The position numbers were made by a program, and so were the translations under genes. 34,922 bases of DNA from contig CALXBG010000116.1 of assembly GCA_944386485.1 (NCBI GenBank), positions 1 through 34,922 of the forward strand, in the 5' to 3' direction. Under the pieces are notes generated by a model. The model saw only the letters and a program-made list of their open reading frames with translations. It was not told the origin of the DNA and ran no database searches. This DNA is from an uncultured Pygmaiobacter sp. Its GTDB lineage: Bacteria; Bacillota; Clostridia; Oscillospirales; Ruminococcaceae. Shown piece by piece: positions 31,463-34,922 of this stretch. The stretch's first letter is position 1; the number at the start of each line of letters is the position of its first letter.

Positions 31463-32635
31463 ATGAACAACCTTTGGACTGACACCGGTTATGTCAGCAT
31501 CAATAAGAAGGGTGAACAGCTGTGCGGAGATAAGGTCGAAATTATCGGTTCTGCGGATGACTGTCTCACCCTGGTTCTGGCGGATGGCCTGGGTAGTGGT
31601 GTAAAGGCAAACATCCTGTCAACCCTCACCTCCAAAATCCTGAGCACAATGATCGATGCAGGCATGTCGATCGAGGAGTGCGTGGAAACCATTGTTAAGA
31701 CTCTTCCGGTTTGTCAGGTGCGTAAGGTTGCGTACAGCACCTTCACCATTATCCGGATCGATCATAATGACACCGCCAGAATCATCCAGTTCGACAACCC
31801 CAACGTCATCTTTCTGAGAAACGGTAAGAATGTTGACTATCCGATTATTTCCCGGGTGGTCGGCGACAAAACTGTGCTCGAGAGCACCATTCCCCTGCAG
31901 CTGGACGACACCTTTATCGCCATGAGCGACGGCGCAATCTATGCAGGCGTCGGCAAAAGCCTGAACTTCGGCTGGCAGCGGGAAAATATTATCGATTTTG
32001 CCGAGGCAATTTTCGATTGGTCGATGTCGGCAAAAACCATCTCGACCATGATCGTCGATGAATGTAATACCCTGTACGAGGGTGAGCCGGGTGACGATAC
32101 CACGATTGCCTGTGTTAAGATCAAAAAGCGCAATCCGGTCAACCTGATGATCGGGCCGCCCTCCAATCCCAAGGACGTCAATATGATGATGAACCTCTTT
32201 TTCTCAAAAGAGGGGTCCAAGATTGTCTGCGGCGGTACCACCAGCACCCTCGCGGCGGAGTTTTTGGGTAAGCCGATCAACACCAGCATCGACTATTGTG
32301 ATCCTGAAATCCCCCCGATCGCCTATGTAGAGGGCATCGACCTCGTCACCGAGGGCGTCATTACAATCAGCCGGGTCGTGGAGTACGCGAAGGCGTTTTT
32401 GTCCAGCAACGATATCACCGCGCCCTGGGCAAACCGTAAGGACGGCGCCGCAAAAATTGCCCAGATGCTATTTGAACAGGCCACCGACATCAATTTCTTC
32501 GTAGGAAAGGCAATCAACCCCGCCCATCAGAACCCGAACCTTCCGATCAACTTCGGCATTAAGATTCGACTGATTCAGGAACTCGCGGAATACCTCAAGC
32601 AGATGGGCAAACACATCAAGGTCAGTTATTTCTGA
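31463..32635 (+). CDS. SpoIIE/PP2C-type serine phosphatase
   Basis: The 390-residue protein has a PP2C-like (SpoIIE) phosphatase domain (about 1-225) with metal-ligand motifs GDKVE (Asp23), LADGLGSG (Asp41), AMSDGAIYAG (Asp156) and GDDTTIACV (Asp211, Asp212). The C-terminal part (about 226-390) is a second, unrecognised domain with FFSKEGSKIVCGGTTSTLAAEFLG. It probably removes phosphate from a serine on a protein target under control of HydS, whose PAS domain is the likely input. AGGAGG stands upstream of the ATG. The target protein is not evident in the window: no STAS or anti-sigma gene is present. Confidence 0.85.
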   Translation: MNNLWTDTGYVSINKKGEQLCGDKVEIIGSADDCLTLVLADGLGSGVKANILSTLTSKILSTMIDAGMSIEECVETIVKTLPVCQVRKVAYSTFTIIRIDHNDTARIIQFDNPNVIFLRNGKNVDYPIISRVVGDKTVLESTIPLQLDDTFIAMSDGAIYAGVGKSLNFGWQRENIIDFAEAIFDWSMSAKTISTMIVDECNTLYEGEPGDDTTIACVKIKKRNPVNLMIGPPSNPKDVNMMMNLFFSKEGSKIVCGGTTSTLAAEFLGKPINTSIDYCDPEIPPIAYVEGIDLVTEGVITISRVVEYAKAFLSSNDITAPWANRKDGAAKIAQMLFEQATDINFFVGKAINPAHQNPNLPINFGIKIRLIQELAEYLKQMGKHIKVSYF

Positions 32636-32685
32636 TCTTTGTTTACAAGGGAAGTATGATCATCGGATAGGGAGGAATCGGAACG

Positions 32686-34140
32686 ATGGAGGAAAGAATT
32701 TTTGACACTCGGGTACAATGGCTTAAATACAAGGTACTCAAAGAGGTAGCCAAACACGCCTACACCGACACCTTGCAGGACGCCTACCGCGATGTACCCA
32801 AGGTTGTCGTACCGGATGGTTCCGAGGCGACAATGCGCTGCTGTATTTATAAAGAGCGCGCAATTCTCGGCGAGCGGGTACATAGTGCATTGGGCGGCGA
32901 GAGTGAAAATCCTAATGTGATTCAGGTGCTTGACATCGCCTGTGACGAGTGTCCGATCAGCGGCTATGTTGTTGGGCCGGACTGCCGCGGCTGTATCGCG
33001 CACCGCTGCGTTGAGGTCTGCCCTCGCGGGGCGATCACAATCGAAAATCACAGCGCACACATCGACCACTCTAAGTGTGTCGGTTGCGGCAAATGTGCGT
33101 CTGTCTGCCCGTATAGTGCCATCAGCAAGCACACCCGCCCCTGCGAAAACGCCTGCAAGGTTGGGGCGATCAAGATGAACGACAAGAAGAAGGCAGAGAT
33201 CAACAACGACAAGTGCATCTCCTGCGGTTCCTGTGTCTATATGTGTCCGTTCGGCGCTATCGTGGACAGCAGCTTTATTGTCGACGTCATCCACATGCTG
33301 CGTGAAAGCCGAAACAATCAGGAGTACAAGATCTATGCGGTAGTTGCTCCCTCGATCTCGAGCCAGTTCAGCTATGCAAAGCTGGGACAGGTGGTTTCCG
33401 GGCTCAAGGTACTCGGCTTTTACAATGTTGTCGAAGCTGCACTAGGCGCGGATATGGTCGCTCTTTCAGAGTCCCGCGAACTGGCTGAGCGCGGCTTTTT
33501 GACCAGTTCTTGCTGTCCTGCCTTTGTGGATTACATCAAGAAAAACTTCCCTGCGATGGTCGATAAAATCTCTTCCAATCTCTCTCCGATGGGTGCAGTA
33601 GGAAAGTTCATCAAATCCACCGATCCCAATGCAAAGGTTGTTTTCATCGGCCCCTGCACCGCAAAGAAGATGGAATTCCAGCTGCCGGAGGTTCGCCCCT
33701 ATGTTGACAGCGTTATGACCTTCGAAGAGCTGTATGCCCTTTTCGAGGCCTGCGACATTGATCTGAATGTCCTCGAGGAAGACGTGCTGGACAATGCTTC
33801 CTACTATGGGCGTATCTTTGCCCGCAGCGGTGGTTTATCGGATGCGGTCGCGCAGGCATTCAAAGAGCAAAAGATCTCTGATTTTGAGCCCAAGCCGGTT
33901 GTCTGCAACGGCATCGAAGAGTGCAAGCTTGCGTTGCTTAAGGCAGGCCGAAATCTGTTGCCCGGCAATTTCATTGAGGGCATGGCCTGCGTCAATGGCT
34001 GTATTGGCGGTGCGGGCTGTCTGTCCCATGGTCCGAAGGACAAAAACGAGGTTGATGAGTACGGCCGTCTTGCACTCGAAAAGACAATCCAGAGTGCGGC
34101 GGGCATCACCTTTGGTGTAAATCCGGAAAAGGAAATCTGA
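32686..34140 (+). CDS. Group B-type [FeFe] hydrogenase
   Basis: The 484-residue protein has a family-specific N-terminal region (1-95), several iron-sulfur motifs (Cys100, 103, 108, 112; Cys131, 134, 137, 141; Cys177, 180, 183, 187) and the H-cluster domain (about 215-470). Motifs are TSSCCPAF (273-280), GPCTAKKMEF (322-331) and EGMACVNGCIGGAGC (431-445). The L1 keeps the proton-transfer cysteine and Pro; L2 has Gly-Pro-Cys. The overall sequence looks like the poorly studied group B enzymes, such as HydA2 of R. albus. It probably makes or consumes H2 with ferredoxin. GGAGG lies nine bases before the ATG. Confidence 0.87.
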   Translation: MEERIFDTRVQWLKYKVLKEVAKHAYTDTLQDAYRDVPKVVVPDGSEATMRCCIYKERAILGERVHSALGGESENPNVIQVLDIACDECPISGYVVGPDCRGCIAHRCVEVCPRGAITIENHSAHIDHSKCVGCGKCASVCPYSAISKHTRPCENACKVGAIKMNDKKKAEINNDKCISCGSCVYMCPFGAIVDSSFIVDVIHMLRESRNNQEYKIYAVVAPSISSQFSYAKLGQVVSGLKVLGFYNVVEAALGADMVALSESRELAERGFLTSSCCPAFVDYIKKNFPAMVDKISSNLSPMGAVGKFIKSTDPNAKVVFIGPCTAKKMEFQLPEVRPYVDSVMTFEELYALFEACDIDLNVLEEDVLDNASYYGRIFARSGGLSDAVAQAFKEQKISDFEPKPVVCNGIEECKLALLKAGRNLLPGNFIEGMACVNGCIGGAGCLSHGPKDKNEVDEYGRLALEKTIQSAAGITFGVNPEKEI

Positions 34141-34160
34141 TTTTTACCGGATCATTTTCT
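34121..34160 (+). terminator. Weak terminator after the group B hydrogenase
   Basis: ATCCGG (34121-34126) and CCGGAT (34147-34152) can pair, with a 20-base loop, followed by CATTTTCTTTT. The stem starts inside the coding region and is short, so this is a weak call; read-through to xpt is possible. Confidence 0.3.
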
Positions 34161-34193
34161 TTTCCAAACAGCAAATTTGACGGAGGCGAAAAC

Positions 34194-34766
34194 ATGGAAC
34201 TGTTGGAGCAACGGATCCTAACCGATGGTGTTGTGAAAGAAGGTCATGTTCTCAAGGTTGACAGTTTTCTCAATCACCAGCTTGACATCAGCTTGCTCAA
34301 TGAAATCGGAAGAGAATTTTTCCGGTTATTTCAGGGGGAAAAGCTGACCAAGATTGTGACCATTGAGTCCAGCGGTATTGCTATCGCAGCGATCGCGGCA
34401 CAGTACTTTCACCTTCCAGTCATCTTTGCCAAAAAAGCGCAGAGCAAAAATATCGACGGCGAGGTTTACTCCTCGGTCATCCGCAGTTATACCCATGGCA
34501 ATGACTATACTGCGATTCTGGAAAAGAAGTTTCTCGGTCCCGATGATCGGGTTCTGATCCTTGACGACTTCCTTGCAACCGGCAAGGCGCAGTTGGGGTT
34601 GTTGGACATTGCACGGCAAGCGGGCGCCACGGTCGCCGGTATCGGCATCGTAATTGAAAAGGGATTCCAGGGTGGCGGTGATCATCTGCGAGATGCCGGA
34701 TACAATCTGAAAAGCCTCGCGATCATCGACGAGATGAGCCCAGACGGCATTATTTTCCGTCGATAA
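34194..34766 (+). CDS. xpt: Xanthine phosphoribosyltransferase
   Basis: Xpt converts xanthine and PRPP to XMP in purine salvage. The 190-residue protein has the type I PRTase fold with the PRPP-binding motif VLILDDFLATGKA (about residues 121-133), the N-terminal LLEQRILTDGVVKEGHVLKVDSFLNHQLD of Xpt and the ESSGIAIA loop. Length is usual. ACGGAGGCG is upstream. The 53-base gap before it is too short for a purine riboswitch, often found before xpt in Firmicutes. Confidence 0.92.
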   Translation: MELLEQRILTDGVVKEGHVLKVDSFLNHQLDISLLNEIGREFFRLFQGEKLTKIVTIESSGIAIAAIAAQYFHLPVIFAKKAQSKNIDGEVYSSVIRSYTHGNDYTAILEKKFLGPDDRVLILDDFLATGKAQLGLLDIARQAGATVAGIGIVIEKGFQGGGDHLRDAGYNLKSLAIIDEMSPDGIIFRR

Positions 34767-34805
34767 TACACTCCAATAAAAAGATCCGTAGCAGAAAGGC
34801 GCGGT

Positions 34806-34905
34806 GGCGTAAGAAAACAACGCCGTAAAAAGGCCGCTTTTGCGCGGCTGCGTACGAACGCAAAGCGTTCGTGCGTACAAATTCTCCGGGGCAGCTTTGC
34901 TGCCC
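34806..34905. repeat. Cluster of four hairpins downstream of xpt
   Basis: Four inverted repeats follow in 100 bases: GGCGT/ACGCC (34806-34824), GCCGC/GCGGC (34833-34848), ACGAACGC-AAA-GCGTTCGT (34854-34872) and GGGCAGC-TTT-GCTGCCC (34889-34905). No T-run follows any of them. The region is cut by the window end. It holds no ORF that I believe. Confidence 0.6.
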
Positions 34906-34922
34906 GCACAACCACAAAGGGT

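Noticed and set aside
34141-34193. Purine riboswitch before xpt
   Set aside because: Only 53 bases are available and no aptamer-like three-way junction can be drawn.

Overview
The window looks like a chromosomal segment of a spore-forming, fermentative, strictly anaerobic member of the Clostridia, probably Oscillospirales/Ruminococcaceae-like. The reasons are the order of sporulation genes (spoIIGA-sigE-sigG-ylmC, yqfC-yqfD, ylbJ, gerAABC), two kinds of glutamine synthetase with an ANTAR regulator, [FeFe] hydrogenases of the sensory and group B types, and clostridial small families (DUF421/DUF4363, DUF6514). Family assignments come from reading motifs, not from searches. I see no insertion sequence, prophage or CRISPR array. 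Almost every stretch is coding.

Layout. 1-2015: rpsB-tsf operon on the minus strand with a structured S2 leader. 2016-5906: ylmC, a divergent degenerate HAD protein, then the mother-cell/forespore sigma block spoIIGA-sigE-sigG. 5917-12321: a minus-strand housekeeping operon phoH-ybeY-dgkA-era-yqzL-recO-mutS2. 12381-15348: yqfC-yqfD and the divergent ylbJ plus a four-cysteine small protein. 15385-18953: germinant receptor operon gerAA-AB-AC. 19004-20058: DUF421 and DUF4363 membrane proteins. 20034-22954: aspartate aminotransferase, a TIM-barrel epimerase-like protein, a DUF6514 protein and nrdR. 23233-23323: tRNA-Ser(GGA). 23403-29387: a nitrogen island, with pyrG, an ANTAR regulator (NitR-like) and glnA on minus, and glnN (type III GS) on plus. 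29415-34140: a [2Fe-2S] protein, sensory [FeFe] hydrogenase HydS, a PP2C/SpoIIE phosphatase and a group B [FeFe] hydrogenase. 34194-34766: xpt, followed by a cluster of hairpins.

The most interesting signals are regulatory. (1) The glnA and glnN leaders each start with a hexaloop hairpin of the ANTAR type (A at loop position 1, G at position 4) that is mutually exclusive with an intrinsic terminator. The adjacent ANTAR protein has a receiver domain that has lost its phosphorylation site. (2) The hydrogenase operon has a near-perfect Rex operator that is also the glnN terminator hairpin and contains the predicted start of the operon's own promoter. (3) Perfect Spo0A boxes lie at spoIIGA and, as a set of three, around the start of a DUF6514 gene. 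(4) sigG and gerAA share a forespore-type promoter motif. Together the last six kb suggest nitrogen status controlling the glutamine synthetases, and NADH/NAD and H2 status controlling a hydrogen-sensing phosphatase pathway.
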